Shown: positions 1-8,403, numbered from the stretch's first letter. The stretch: 64,000 nucleotides of DNA from Oscillospiraceae bacterium (GCA_015068935.1 SVJO01000001.1:1-64000); one strand, 5' to 3'. Notes: generated from the letters alone by a model not told the origin. A program made the numbers and translations.

Positions 1-68
1 CGGGGACAAGCAGTAATACAAAGATAACAGCCCTTACAGCGTTCCTCATTGATTATGACCTTGCCCAT
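1..68 (-). CDS. 4Fe-4S ferredoxin-type protein, N-terminus only (runs off window)
   Basis: Reverse-strand translation MGKVIINEERCKGCYLCITACP: CxxCxxC...CP motif; ATG at 66-68. Confidence 0.7.
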   Translation of the reverse strand, partial: MGKVIINEERCKGCYLCITACP

Positions 69-84
69 TTATTGCACCTCCATA

Positions 85-750
85 CTAAAAATCAAGCATT
101 AAATATCTATTAATATAAAATGGTTTGCTAATATATTCGCGCGGTATTTTTTTAATAACTTCCTCAAGTCCTGATGTATAAACTATATCAATTCCGACTT
201 TTTGCGATACAGTCTTTATAATTTCCTGTCCTTTTAAGACGTCATTATCTGTTGTAAGATGAGCGATGTTGGAATTATTGATTAATCCGGTAACCTTCAG
301 TCTTGATGAAGCCTCAATATCAGAAATAAGGCTCAAAATATCTTCTGCAGTTGAAGAAAGAGGACGAAATGTATTTATAACAAAAAACATATCATAGTTT
401 TCTTTGTCAAAATACTGTTTATATCTTCCAAGCGCTACTGCTCCGTCGTCATCACCGCCCACATCAAAAACACAGGCGGCTTCACTGTCGCAGAAAACAC
501 GAAAAATTTCAGATGGCAAAGCAGGAACATCAACATTACTGCTTGCAAATTCAGAAGCTATAACATCAATACCCATTTGTCCAAGTTGTTTTTTTACATC
601 ATTTGTTCTGAAATACGGATTAACTATGTCTAAATCTACTATATATACTTTTTTAAATTTCTTTTTTAATTGTATTGCAAAATTAACAGCAAATTCTGTT
701 TTACCACTGCCGTAGTGTCCCACAATAACGTTTATCCTTTTATTATCCAT
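85..750 (-). CDS. P-loop ATPase (MinD/ParA-like)
   Basis: VGHYGSGKTEFAVNFA Walker A; DLDIVNPYFR; adjacent to ferredoxin-type gene. Confidence 0.7.
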   Translation of the reverse strand: MDNKRINVIVGHYGSGKTEFAVNFAIQLKKKFKKVYIVDLDIVNPYFRTNDVKKQLGQMGIDVIASEFASSNVDVPALPSEIFRVFCDSEAACVFDVGGDDDGAVALGRYKQYFDKENYDMFFVINTFRPLSSTAEDILSLISDIEASSRLKVTGLINNSNIAHLTTDNDVLKGQEIIKTVSQKVGIDIVYTSGLEEVIKKIPREYISKPFYINRYLMLDF

Positions 751-962
751 AACTTCTCTCCCAAAAATGACTTTGTAGCTATGTTCAATTAATTATAACA
801 CAAATTTTATGTTATGTACAGTAAAATTTTAAAAATAACAATAAATATTAATAAAAAATTGAAAAATGAACTATTATGTACAATTTTGGTTGAAATTACG
901 AACAAAAATGCAAAAAAAGTCATATATTGTAATATACTACGTAATTAAGGAGGAATAAAATT

Positions 963-1124
963 ATGGAAAAAATTCACGAAGAAATGTATACAAGAGTTGG
1001 GTATGCTTTTGTTCCTGTGCAGTCCTTTGAAAAAATGTATCCGCCGGAGGAAGCACTCTCAAACGGAACAGCATTCCCTGAACTTAATCTGCCAATATCG
1101 GTCTATGGACCAAAACCAAATTAG
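963..1124 (+). CDS. cotJA: Spore coat-associated protein CotJA
   Basis: MEKIHEEMYTRVGYAFVPVQSFEKMYPPEEALSNGTAFPELNLPISVYGPKPN; RBS aaggagg; followed by cotJB and cotJC'. Confidence 0.8.
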   Translation: MEKIHEEMYTRVGYAFVPVQSFEKMYPPEEALSNGTAFPELNLPISVYGPKPN

Positions 1125-1138
1125 GAGGAGCAGGAAAA

Positions 1139-1402
1139 ATGATGAATAATATGCAAAATAGAGAGCGGGAATGTGCTCTCAGGCAACTTATGGCATACGA
1201 TTTCGTACAGCTTGAACTAAATTTATTTTTAGATACACATCCGAATAATCAACGGGCTTTAAAAGAATTTCACCATGTTAATAAAAAAGCGGCTGAATTA
1301 CGCGAAATGTATGAAAGAAAGTTTGGTCCGTTAACTACATCAGCCGTAAAATCCGAAGAAGAATGGGCATGGGTGAAGTCACCATGGCCGTGGGAAAATT
1401 AA
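1139..1402 (+). CDS. cotJB: Spore coat protein CotJB
   Basis: RQLMAYDFVQLELNLFLDTHPNNQRAL...WPWEN is CotJB-like; RBS ggaggagcagg. Confidence 0.9.
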   Translation: MMNNMQNRERECALRQLMAYDFVQLELNLFLDTHPNNQRALKEFHHVNKKAAELREMYERKFGPLTTSAVKSEEEWAWVKSPWPWEN

Positions 1403-1414
1403 GGAGGTTATATT

Positions 1415-1612
1415 ATGTGGCAATATGATAAAAAATTACAGTTTCCGATTAATATTAAAAATCCCAACCCAACACTAGCAAACTATATTATCAGCCAGTA
1501 CGGTGGACCTGACGGAGAACTTGGAGCATCTATGAGATATTTGTCTCAACGTTTCTCTATGAAAGATGACACAGTAAAAGCTATATTGACAGATATCGGT
1601 ACTGAGGAATAG
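1415..1612 (+). pseudogene. cotJC: CotJC 5' fragment (manganese catalase-like), truncated by prophage; last host codon GAA 1607-1609, TAG supplied by prophage
   Basis: MWQYDKKLQFPI...ISQYGGPDGELGASMRYLSQRFSM...ILTDIGTEE matches CotJC N-terminus and stops at the EExxH motif. Confidence 0.93.
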
Positions 1613-1633
1613 GTACATCATTGTTGTATATGG
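1604..1633. other. attL: core GAA 1607-1609 plus prophage dyad arm 1616-1633
   Basis: CATCATTGTTGTATATGG is the reverse complement of the attR arm with 1 mismatch. Confidence 0.85.
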
Positions 1634-1645
1634 ATGATATAAAAA

Positions 1646-3244
1646 TTAAGCCTTTAATATAACATCAATATCTATAGGCGGGTTACTCCAACCATTACCA
1701 ATGTTTTTTTTGCTTTTTTGTCGCGCTGCTCGTTCTTTGCTGTATTCTATACGTTCAATACAAGCCTTTAATAATTTGTTTTTCATATCTGCTGACTTTT
1801 TCTCGTCATGCAACGTTTCGAGCGCATCTTTAAAAAGATATAATTTTTTCTCGTAGTCAACAGGAGAGGGCATTGACTTTTTAGCCTCACATAAAGCAAT
1901 ATTTACTTTCTCCTTATCTTGTAATACTTCTACATTTAGTTTATCAAATATAACCTTTGGCATATTTTCCTCAGCGTACTTGTCCCACAAACTTATCTCT
2001 TTAGCCTCAAGGCTCTCAAGCTTCTTTTCTAAATCCTTTATTAAGTTAGCGTGTAACTTTTGTGCATCTTTGTTATTTCCTGATATTCTTACTTCAAAAT
2101 CTGCGATACATTCTTTAAGTACGCTTGTGACTTCTTCCAAAAATTCATCATATAAACAAGAACCAGTATTACATTTTGTTTGTTTAGGACATAACACTCG
2201 CGGAGCTGCAGTTTCACGTCCCTTATTTGTATATGTGCGCATAACCATAGACGAGCCACACTCACGGCAATATATAAGTCCCGCGAATGGGTTTCGTAAT
2301 GTTTTATTAGACGGCGGCTTTGGATTTTTCCCATGTTTTTCAATGGCAGCGTTAAAAGTAGCCTCGTCTATAATAGCGGGGTGCTTACCTTCAAATATTA
2401 AATACTCGTCAATCTTAGACTTCGGGCGTGTTTTTATAACTTCGCCATCTTCAACTATATTTACAACTTTTCTCCAGTTCCATTTTACTTTCCCTATATA
2501 GTGAATATTACAAAGCAAATCCTTTAAAGCAGGGGGCGACCAATATTTTCCCTTTTGTGGTTTGATTCCTAACCCGTCAAGAGTATTCGCTATTTTGGTG
2601 CAGCCCATATTTTTATTTACATACATATCAAATATCATACGAACGACATTCGCTTCTTCCTCGTTAATTTTGAGCGTAGGGCATTTTCTTTTACCTTCTA
2701 TAACAATATCCTTGTCGTAACCATACGGAGCAATAGAGCCTATAAAATTGCCCTGCTGAACGGATAACAAACGGCCTCTATTCATTATCTTTTTTTGATA
2801 CTCTAAAAACTCATTACCGCGCTTTAATTCGCGTTCAAAAAAATCTCTGTCGTAATCGTCACGTAAATCATATGTTTTTTGTGGTGTTATAACAAGAGTG
2901 TTTGTATAACGTAATAGCTTAATTAATCGCCCAGCATCTTCTAAATCACCACGCGAAAGCCTCTGCACTTCTACTACAAGTATAGCTTTTACGCGGGGAC
3001 TTTCTATCTGTTTTAATAATTTTAGCATTTCAGGACGGTCATCTATCGTTTCACCGGACACAACCTCACGGAACTTATTTTCTTCTGCAATTTTTTCGCC
3101 TATATTTCTTTCGGCCCATTCGTCTAAAATAGCTTCATGTTTTTGCAAAACTTCCTCTACAGTTAACAACGCATCATCTGAACGTGATTTTCTTAGATAT
3201 TCAAGTATTTCATCTTTTGTTAAGCCTTTGTGTGCTTCGTACAT
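1646..3244 (-). CDS. Large serine recombinase (integrase)
   Basis: N-terminal YLRKSRSDD catalytic serine motif, VVEVQRLSRG, recombinase domain, CxxC...C zinc ribbon, C-terminal coiled coil; adjacent to attL. Confidence 0.95.
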   Translation of the reverse strand: MYEAHKGLTKDEILEYLRKSRSDDALLTVEEVLQKHEAILDEWAERNIGEKIAEENKFREVVSGETIDDRPEMLKLLKQIESPRVKAILVVEVQRLSRGDLEDAGRLIKLLRYTNTLVITPQKTYDLRDDYDRDFFERELKRGNEFLEYQKKIMNRGRLLSVQQGNFIGSIAPYGYDKDIVIEGKRKCPTLKINEEEANVVRMIFDMYVNKNMGCTKIANTLDGLGIKPQKGKYWSPPALKDLLCNIHYIGKVKWNWRKVVNIVEDGEVIKTRPKSKIDEYLIFEGKHPAIIDEATFNAAIEKHGKNPKPPSNKTLRNPFAGLIYCRECGSSMVMRTYTNKGRETAAPRVLCPKQTKCNTGSCLYDEFLEEVTSVLKECIADFEVRISGNNKDAQKLHANLIKDLEKKLESLEAKEISLWDKYAEENMPKVIFDKLNVEVLQDKEKVNIALCEAKKSMPSPVDYEKKLYLFKDALETLHDEKKSADMKNKLLKACIERIEYSKERAARQKSKKNIGNGWSNPPIDIDVILKA

Positions 3245-3286
3245 TTTATTTTCCCCTTAATCGTTTTTTTATACGATACATAAAAT

Positions 3287-3820
3287 TTAATACCTTAACC
3301 ATCCATGCTCAGGATGCAGTATTTCCATTATAAATAAAACTACAAAAATTGCTGCTAAACCGGCAATGATCCAACCCTTTATTAAATTGGCTCTTTTTAA
3401 GTCTTTTATCTGTTCCTTATACGACTCATTTATTTCCCTTTTATCAGCAAGACGTCTTTCAAAATTCTCTTTTAAGTCTTCGTGATGTTGCTCATAGTGA
3501 GACCTTATATTTGATATATGTTCTTCGTTTGTTTCCTTCATTGTAGTCAGTTGAAATTCATAAAGTTCTTTTAAAGAAGAAACACTTACTTCTTTTATTT
3601 CATTCTTGTTTTTACCCGGGTTAAGCATCTCATCCATAGAGCCACCCAAAGCATAAACAACAGGAGCAACTGTGTCCACTCTTGGGTCTTCGGTTTGTCC
3701 GTTACATAGTTTTTTTACTGTAGATACGGACCTATTACTTTTTTCTGCTACAGACTCATAAGTAAGTCCTGTTTTTAATCTCAAATGGCTTAAATATTCA
3801 GCCACTAATTCAGCTTTCAT
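3287..3820 (-). CDS. XRE-type HTH protein with coiled coil and C-terminal transmembrane segment
   Basis: HTH LTYESVAEKSNRSVSTVKKLC; C-terminal GWIIAGLAAIFVVLFIMEI; start MKAELVAEYL after RBS AGGAGGTCAAAA (the longer ORF start at 3895 is less likely). Confidence 0.75.
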   Translation of the reverse strand: MKAELVAEYLSHLRLKTGLTYESVAEKSNRSVSTVKKLCNGQTEDPRVDTVAPVVYALGGSMDEMLNPGKNKNEIKEVSVSSLKELYEFQLTTMKETNEEHISNIRSHYEQHHEDLKENFERRLADKREINESYKEQIKDLKRANLIKGWIIAGLAAIFVVLFIMEILHPEHGWLRY

Positions 3821-3855
3821 TTTTGACCTCCTAAAAAGTTGTATATTATGCGGAT

Positions 3856-3943
3856 TATACCAAACTTGGTACTTAAAAAGTATCAAATTATACACCCTAA
3901 ATTATCTCGTTTCGACCAAATTATCTACTATATAGACCAAATT
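3856..3943 (-). promoter_or_regulatory. Probable promoter/operators of the HTH-TM/integrase operon
   Basis: Minus-strand extended -10 TGGTATAAT overlaps dyad TACCAAACTTGGTA; upstream direct repeats GACCAAATT at 3914 and 3935. Confidence 0.45.
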
Positions 3944-3997
3944 TGCATCTTTATTTTTTAAAAAAAATCAATTATTATGAATTTGTAAAAAATACCA

Positions 3998-4051
3998 TTG
4001 TTCAGACAATTCGTATTTAATATAATTGTCGTAACACCAGAACATATGTTC
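3998..4051 (+). promoter_or_regulatory. Sigma-A-type promoter with LexA (SOS) operator
   Basis: TTGTTC (3998-4003) -17 nt- TATAAT (4021-4026); GAACATATGTTC at 4040-4051 matches GAACNNNNGTTC. Confidence 0.75.
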
Positions 4052-4072
4052 TAAAGAAAGGAATGTTGAACC

Positions 4073-4234
4073 ATGACAGCAAAAGAAGAACTAAAGCAAC
4101 TAATACTATCGCTCAATATGGAAGAATTGGAAAAAGCCTGTTCTATCTTCCAAGACCACTTTTTAATGAAGCAAGAAGCACAGCTGCCTCACTCTCCGAA
4201 AGTCCGTCAACTAAATCAATTAAAGCCCGCTTAA
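4073..4234 (+). CDS. Small protein (53 aa), overlapping the repressor 3' end in antisense
   Basis: MTAKEELKQLILSLNMEELEKACSIFQDHF...; preceded by aaagaaagg and the LexA-box promoter. Confidence 0.5.
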   Translation: MTAKEELKQLILSLNMEELEKACSIFQDHFLMKQEAQLPHSPKVRQLNQLKPA

Positions 4235-4484
4235 CTTCTGACAGCTCGTTTTGTTCGGGCTGTTTTTGTTTGTCGTCAACTAAGTCAAACAATACAACAG
4301 GCGACACTTCTAATATATCCGCCATCTGTTGCATACGAGGACGGGGCATATTTTCAATTTCGCCTTGTTCGTATTTACTTATAGTAGTATGGGAACATTT
4401 TAAAAGCTTTGCAAGCTGTTTTTGGGTTAAACCTTTAGCTTTACGCGCCTCTTTTATGCTGTTCCCTACTTTGTTTGTAGTCAT
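4143..4484 (-). CDS. CI-like phage repressor (XRE HTH)
   Basis: SIKEARKAKGLTQKQLAKLLKCSHTTISKYEQGEIENMPR; start MTTNKVG with RBS ggaggtgataaa. Confidence 0.85.
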   Translation of the reverse strand: MTTNKVGNSIKEARKAKGLTQKQLAKLLKCSHTTISKYEQGEIENMPRPRMQQMADILEVSPVVLFDLVDDKQKQPEQNELSEVKRALIDLVDGLSESEAAVLLASLKSGLGR

Positions 4485-4564
4485 TTTATCACCTCCGCAA
4501 ATTCTATTATAAAGGAAACTTTTTAAAAAAGCAAGAAAAATTTTATTTTCACGGGAAAAAGTTA

Positions 4565-4624
4565 TTGACAAAAAGAAAAAGTTATTGTAGAATAATATTA
4601 AATAATTCCCGTGGTAGTGGAATT
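4565..4624 (+). promoter_or_regulatory. Early rightward promoter with repressor operator
   Basis: TTGACA 4565-4570, 17 nt, TAGAAT 4588-4593; operator AATTCCCGTGgtAGTGGAATT 4604-4624. Confidence 0.7.
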
Positions 4625-4642
4625 TAGAAAGGAGCGAAAATT

Positions 4643-4849
4643 ATGAATGCAGTAGAATTGAAAAAAGTTATGCTTGATAACGGAGATAATAACCGTTCTC
4701 TTGCAGAGTTTCTAAACATGAAACAATCAACATTTTCAAGCAAGTTGCACGAAAACGGTGCGGCGTTTCGAAAGAGCGAAATTCAACAGATTGTAAACAG
4801 ATACAATTTAAACGCCGAACAAATTAAAACCATTTTTTTTAACCAATAA
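4643..4849 (+). CDS. Cro-like small HTH protein
   Basis: NRSLAEFLNMKQSTFSSKLHENGAAFRKSEIQQIVNRYNL; RBS gaaaggagcg. Confidence 0.7.
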   Translation: MNAVELKKVMLDNGDNNRSLAEFLNMKQSTFSSKLHENGAAFRKSEIQQIVNRYNLNAEQIKTIFFNQ

Positions 4850-4868
4850 TTCCCGTGACAGTGGAATT
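4848..4868 (+). promoter_or_regulatory. Second operator copy AATTCCCGTGacAGTGGAATT
   Basis: 19/21 identical to 4604-4624; overlaps the Cro stop codon. Confidence 0.6.
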
Positions 4869-4933
4869 AAAAAGTAAGAAACAAGACAACCAGAGCAAAC
4901 ATAATCTAATTAATAAAGAAAGGAAGTGTTTAT

Positions 4934-5095
4934 ATGAAAGTTCCGGACACATACCATGAGCCAATAATTTTTGAACATCCCAAAGCAACGGTGCGCGTAT
5001 TCCGTCCTGTGCTTTCAGAAGAAGAAAGAAAACGCAGAATGAAGATAATTCACGATGCGGCTGCAGATTTATTAAAATCACCCGATATTAAATAA
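4934..5095 (+). CDS. Small phage protein (53 aa), unknown
   Basis: MKVPDTYHEPIIFEHPKATVRVFRPVLSEEERKRRMKIIHDAAADLLKSPDIK; RBS aaaggaagtg. Confidence 0.65.
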   Translation: MKVPDTYHEPIIFEHPKATVRVFRPVLSEEERKRRMKIIHDAAADLLKSPDIK

Positions 5096-5149
5096 TTTTT
5101 TTAAGTTAGTATGCTCAGTGTTTAACAGAAGAAAGAGATGTGAGAAAAA

Positions 5150-5365
5150 ATGCCTTGTAGAGACTTACAACACCCTGACATTACAAAAATGATGCGCGAT
5201 GGTACTTTATCTGATGATCCCCCACTTCCGGAAATACGTTGTCCGTTGTGTGATAAAGAATGTGAAACATTATACAAAGGTGGCGGCGAGGTAATCGGTT
5301 GCGAAAACTGTATAGAGCGTGTGGATGCTTACGATGAAATCATGAAATGGGAAGGTTCCATATAA
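5150..5365 (+). CDS. Small zinc-ribbon protein
   Basis: CPLCDKECETL...IGCENC. Confidence 0.6.
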   Translation: MPCRDLQHPDITKMMRDGTLSDDPPLPEIRCPLCDKECETLYKGGGEVIGCENCIERVDAYDEIMKWEGSI

Positions 5366-5386
5366 ATAAGAAGAAGGAGTGAGTGG

Positions 5387-5641
5387 ATGAAAATTTTATT
5401 AACTGCGTTGCTGATCGCATGTGCCGTTGTATTTTGTACAAGTTTCATTTATAAAGAAGAAACACCAGTGCAAACACAAGAATATACAGTGCAACCCGGA
5501 GACACGCTTTACAGCATAGCTGAAGAATACGGCATAAAAAACTGGCGTAAATGGTCTTACGAAGTATGCAAAAACAACAACCTTAAACAAGGTGGTATGA
5601 TTCATCCGGGACAGATTATTACTATTGAAGTTACAGAGTGA
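5387..5641 (+). CDS. Membrane-anchored LysM protein (YneA-like layout)
   Basis: N-terminal TM/signal then EYTVQPGDTLYSIAEEYG...GGMIHPGQIITI. Confidence 0.75.
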   Translation: MKILLTALLIACAVVFCTSFIYKEETPVQTQEYTVQPGDTLYSIAEEYGIKNWRKWSYEVCKNNNLKQGGMIHPGQIITIEVTE

Positions 5642-5657
5642 AAGGAAGTTGAAAGTT

Positions 5658-6791
5658 ATGGGAAATAGACACAGTGCTGCAGAACTGAAGCAGATGCAGA
5701 GCCTCCCTTTAGAAGCGAAAATCAGGATGTCGGAAGAACGTATCAAAGTATGGTATGAATCTTGGGTAAAATTCGAGATTTACAATGGAACAACAGGCAA
5801 AAATCGTTTTACCACTATTGACACAAGGGGATTTGAGGTAGAACCACTGCTGAAAGAAAACGAATGGATCAAATCGGCTGTCGATGGTCAAGTTTATGTT
5901 TCTTTTTCAGGCGGAAAAGATTCAACGGTGTTGGCAGACTTGTGTGCCAAAGTATGTAAAAAATATGGTTGGACATTGTATTTGTTTTTTGCAAATACGG
6001 GGCTTGAATATCCCGAAATTCAAAAGTTTGTCAAGATATATGCCGAATGGTTAAGAAATACATACAAAATTGAAGTTGTGCTTGACATAGTGCGCCCTGA
6101 AATGCGTTTTGATGAAGTCATCAAAAAATATGGCTATCCAGCAATATCAAAAGATGTTTCCAATTGCGTTTACGGGGCAAAAAGAAACTCTAAAGTTAGG
6201 ATGGAAAGACTGAATGGCACTTTAAAAAACAAAGATTGTCAATTGTCCATGTTCAACTGTGCAAAGTGGAAATTCTTGTTGGATGCACCTTTTGATGTAT
6301 CAGATCAGTGTTGCGATGTTATGAAGAAAAAACCAGCTAAACAATACGGAAAACAGACCGGCAAAAAGCCAATTCTTGGAATGTTAGCATCTGAAAGTGT
6401 AAAAAGAAAAAATGCATGGATGAAAACAGGTTGCAATGCTTTTGATAAAAGGAACCCACAAAGTCAGCCAATGTCTTTTTGGACTGAACAAGATGTTCTT
6501 CGATACATCAAAGAATACAATATTCCTTTTTGCTCTGTATATGGCGAAATCATAGAAAAGGAAGGCGATTTAAAAACAACTTGTGAAAATAGAACAGGCT
6601 GCATCTTCTGCATGTTTGGTTGTCATTTAGAAAAAGAGCCAAACAGATTTCAGCGGTTAAAGGAAACACACCCGCGGCAATATGAATATTGTATCAACGG
6701 TGGTGAAATGGTTGACGGAAAGTGGCGACCGAACAAAGAAGGGCTTGGGCTTGGCAAGGTGCTTGATTATATAGGTGTTAAATATGAATGA
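5658..6791 (+). CDS. Phage PAPS-reductase/adenine nucleotide alpha-hydrolase family protein
   Basis: VYVSFSGGKDSTVLADL PP-loop; cysteine motif TGCIFCMFGC. Confidence 0.8.
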   Translation: MGNRHSAAELKQMQSLPLEAKIRMSEERIKVWYESWVKFEIYNGTTGKNRFTTIDTRGFEVEPLLKENEWIKSAVDGQVYVSFSGGKDSTVLADLCAKVCKKYGWTLYLFFANTGLEYPEIQKFVKIYAEWLRNTYKIEVVLDIVRPEMRFDEVIKKYGYPAISKDVSNCVYGAKRNSKVRMERLNGTLKNKDCQLSMFNCAKWKFLLDAPFDVSDQCCDVMKKKPAKQYGKQTGKKPILGMLASESVKRKNAWMKTGCNAFDKRNPQSQPMSFWTEQDVLRYIKEYNIPFCSVYGEIIEKEGDLKTTCENRTGCIFCMFGCHLEKEPNRFQRLKETHPRQYEYCINGGEMVDGKWRPNKEGLGLGKVLDYIGVKYE

Positions 6792-6969
6792 CAAAACATG
6801 CTTGCAGTGCGAGTGGCTCGAAAAGCATAAAGGACAATATATTTGCGGCTGTATTGCCGAATTATATTTGATTGCCGCTCGTGTCGAACCGAAAGAGAAA
6901 TGTCGCTTTGATTTTGCGGCAAAAAAAATGAAACGAAAGGAAACAACGCATGAAACTAACAACTTCTAA
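6784..6969 (+). CDS. Small cysteine-rich phage protein
   Basis: MNDKTCLQCEWLEKHKGQYICGCIAELY; overlaps next gene. Confidence 0.5.
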   Translation: MNDKTCLQCEWLEKHKGQYICGCIAELYLIAARVEPKEKCRFDFAAKKMKRKETTHETNNF

Positions 6970-7762
6970 TTATTACAGTACCAAAGCCAACCGAGAATTT
7001 ATGTCGGTATCGCAGTTCAAGGATTTCATGAAGTGCCCGGCAATGGCAATGGCAAAACTGAACGGGACTTATGAAGAAGATTTTTCAAAAGCGCTTCTCT
7101 TGGGAAGTTATTTTGATGAATCACTTACAGGAACGCCGGAGAGCCAGCAAAAATTTCTGATTGAAAATGAAAAAAAGATTTTCAAAAAAGGCGGTGGCAA
7201 GTATGCAGAGTTTGTCAAAGCCGATGAAACAGTGGAACTTGTTAAAGCACAACCGCTAATGATGCACTATCTGTCTGGAAAACACCAGGTTATCATGACC
7301 GGAGAAATCGAAGGCGTTCCGTTCAAAATAAAGATGGATAGTTTCGATCCTGACGAGTATATATGCGATTTAAAGTATATGGCAAGTTTACGTTCACCGA
7401 ACCTATTCGAGCCGATGATTAAATATTGGGGTTATGACATCCAGGCTGCTTGTTACCAAGAAATTGTCCGTCAAAATACCGGTAAAAAGTTGCCGTTCAT
7501 ATTTAATGTAGCAACAAAAGAAACACCGGCACATTTAGAAGTTGGGGAAATATCTCAGTGGAATATAGACGAAGCACTTGAAAAAGTCCGTAACCACATT
7601 CGATATTTTCAAAGAGTTAAAAACGGCGAAGTTGAAGCCGTTAGGTGCGAAGATTATAACTGCGATTATTGCACCACCACTAAAATTATCAAAAAGCCGA
7701 TTGATACCGATTTATTTGGTATGAGTGCGGCACAAATAAAAAGTATGAGAGGAGAATTATAA
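6950..7762 (+). CDS. PD-(D/E)XK-like phage nuclease
   Basis: MSVSQFKDFMKCPAMAMAKL...YICDLKYM...YDIQAACYQEIV. Confidence 0.7.
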   Translation: MKLTTSNYYSTKANREFMSVSQFKDFMKCPAMAMAKLNGTYEEDFSKALLLGSYFDESLTGTPESQQKFLIENEKKIFKKGGGKYAEFVKADETVELVKAQPLMMHYLSGKHQVIMTGEIEGVPFKIKMDSFDPDEYICDLKYMASLRSPNLFEPMIKYWGYDIQAACYQEIVRQNTGKKLPFIFNVATKETPAHLEVGEISQWNIDEALEKVRNHIRYFQRVKNGEVEAVRCEDYNCDYCTTTKIIKKPIDTDLFGMSAAQIKSMRGEL

Positions 7763-8403
7763 TGGCTGTTATGTGTTTATACGGTCAGCCTGGTAGCGGT
7801 AAAACAGTAAACGCAACACGTTTACCCGGCAAATCACTGCTTATTAGTAGTGACAATTCAGCAATCGTGCTGAAAAATTTTGAGCGTCCTAATCTGGTGG
7901 TTAAGGAAGCACAAGGATTTAAGGATTTTGTGGATATTTTCGAGGAGGCGACAGCAAAAAAACAGTACGACAACATTATTGTTGACTGTCTTACTGATTT
8001 GATTGACGCATATATCGTTGAAATCCGCGAAAACGGCTTTTCTGGCGACATAAGACAATATTACCTTGCAGTGTATACAAAAGTCAAATTTCTTGTCCGC
8101 AAGGCTGCGTTTTGTGACACAAACGTTACATTCAACTGCTGGGAGGATGTTGAAACAGTTACATTGCAGACAGGAGAAGTCGTAAACAGAGTATCACCGA
8201 TGCTCCCGGCAAAAATCAAACAACAAGTATGCGGATTATGTAACATCGTGGCTTATGTAACATCTGCTAATGATAAGCAGAATGTTAAACAGTGGTTTTA
8301 TGTTACGGAAGGTGGCCCTACTGTTATGGCAAAGGATCAGTTATTTTTAAGAAAATCCTGTATGCCGGAAAATGCTTTTGTCGCACCGGAGGTTAAGAAA
8401 TGA
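7762..8403 (+). CDS. Phage AAA/RecA-like NTP-binding protein
   Basis: LYGQPGSGKTVNATRLPGKSLLISSD; YDNIIVDCLTDLID. Confidence 0.7.
   Translation: MAVMCLYGQPGSGKTVNATRLPGKSLLISSDNSAIVLKNFERPNLVVKEAQGFKDFVDIFEEATAKKQYDNIIVDCLTDLIDAYIVEIRENGFSGDIRQYYLAVYTKVKFLVRKAAFCDTNVTFNCWEDVETVTLQTGEVVNRVSPMLPAKIKQQVCGLCNIVAYVTSANDKQNVKQWFYVTEGGPTVMAKDQLFLRKSCMPENAFVAPEVKK

Noticed and set aside
880-960. Sigma-E/sigma-K promoter for cotJA
   Set aside because: AT-rich CATATATT-like elements exist, but no -35/-10 pair with convincing spacing could be defined by eye
1980-2501. 173-aa plus-strand ORF
   Set aside because: Antisense to the well-supported large serine recombinase; no RBS or recognisable domain
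4063-4512. 149-aa plus-strand ORF over the repressor
   Set aside because: Mostly antisense of the XRE repressor; the 53-aa ORF at 4073 in another frame has better context
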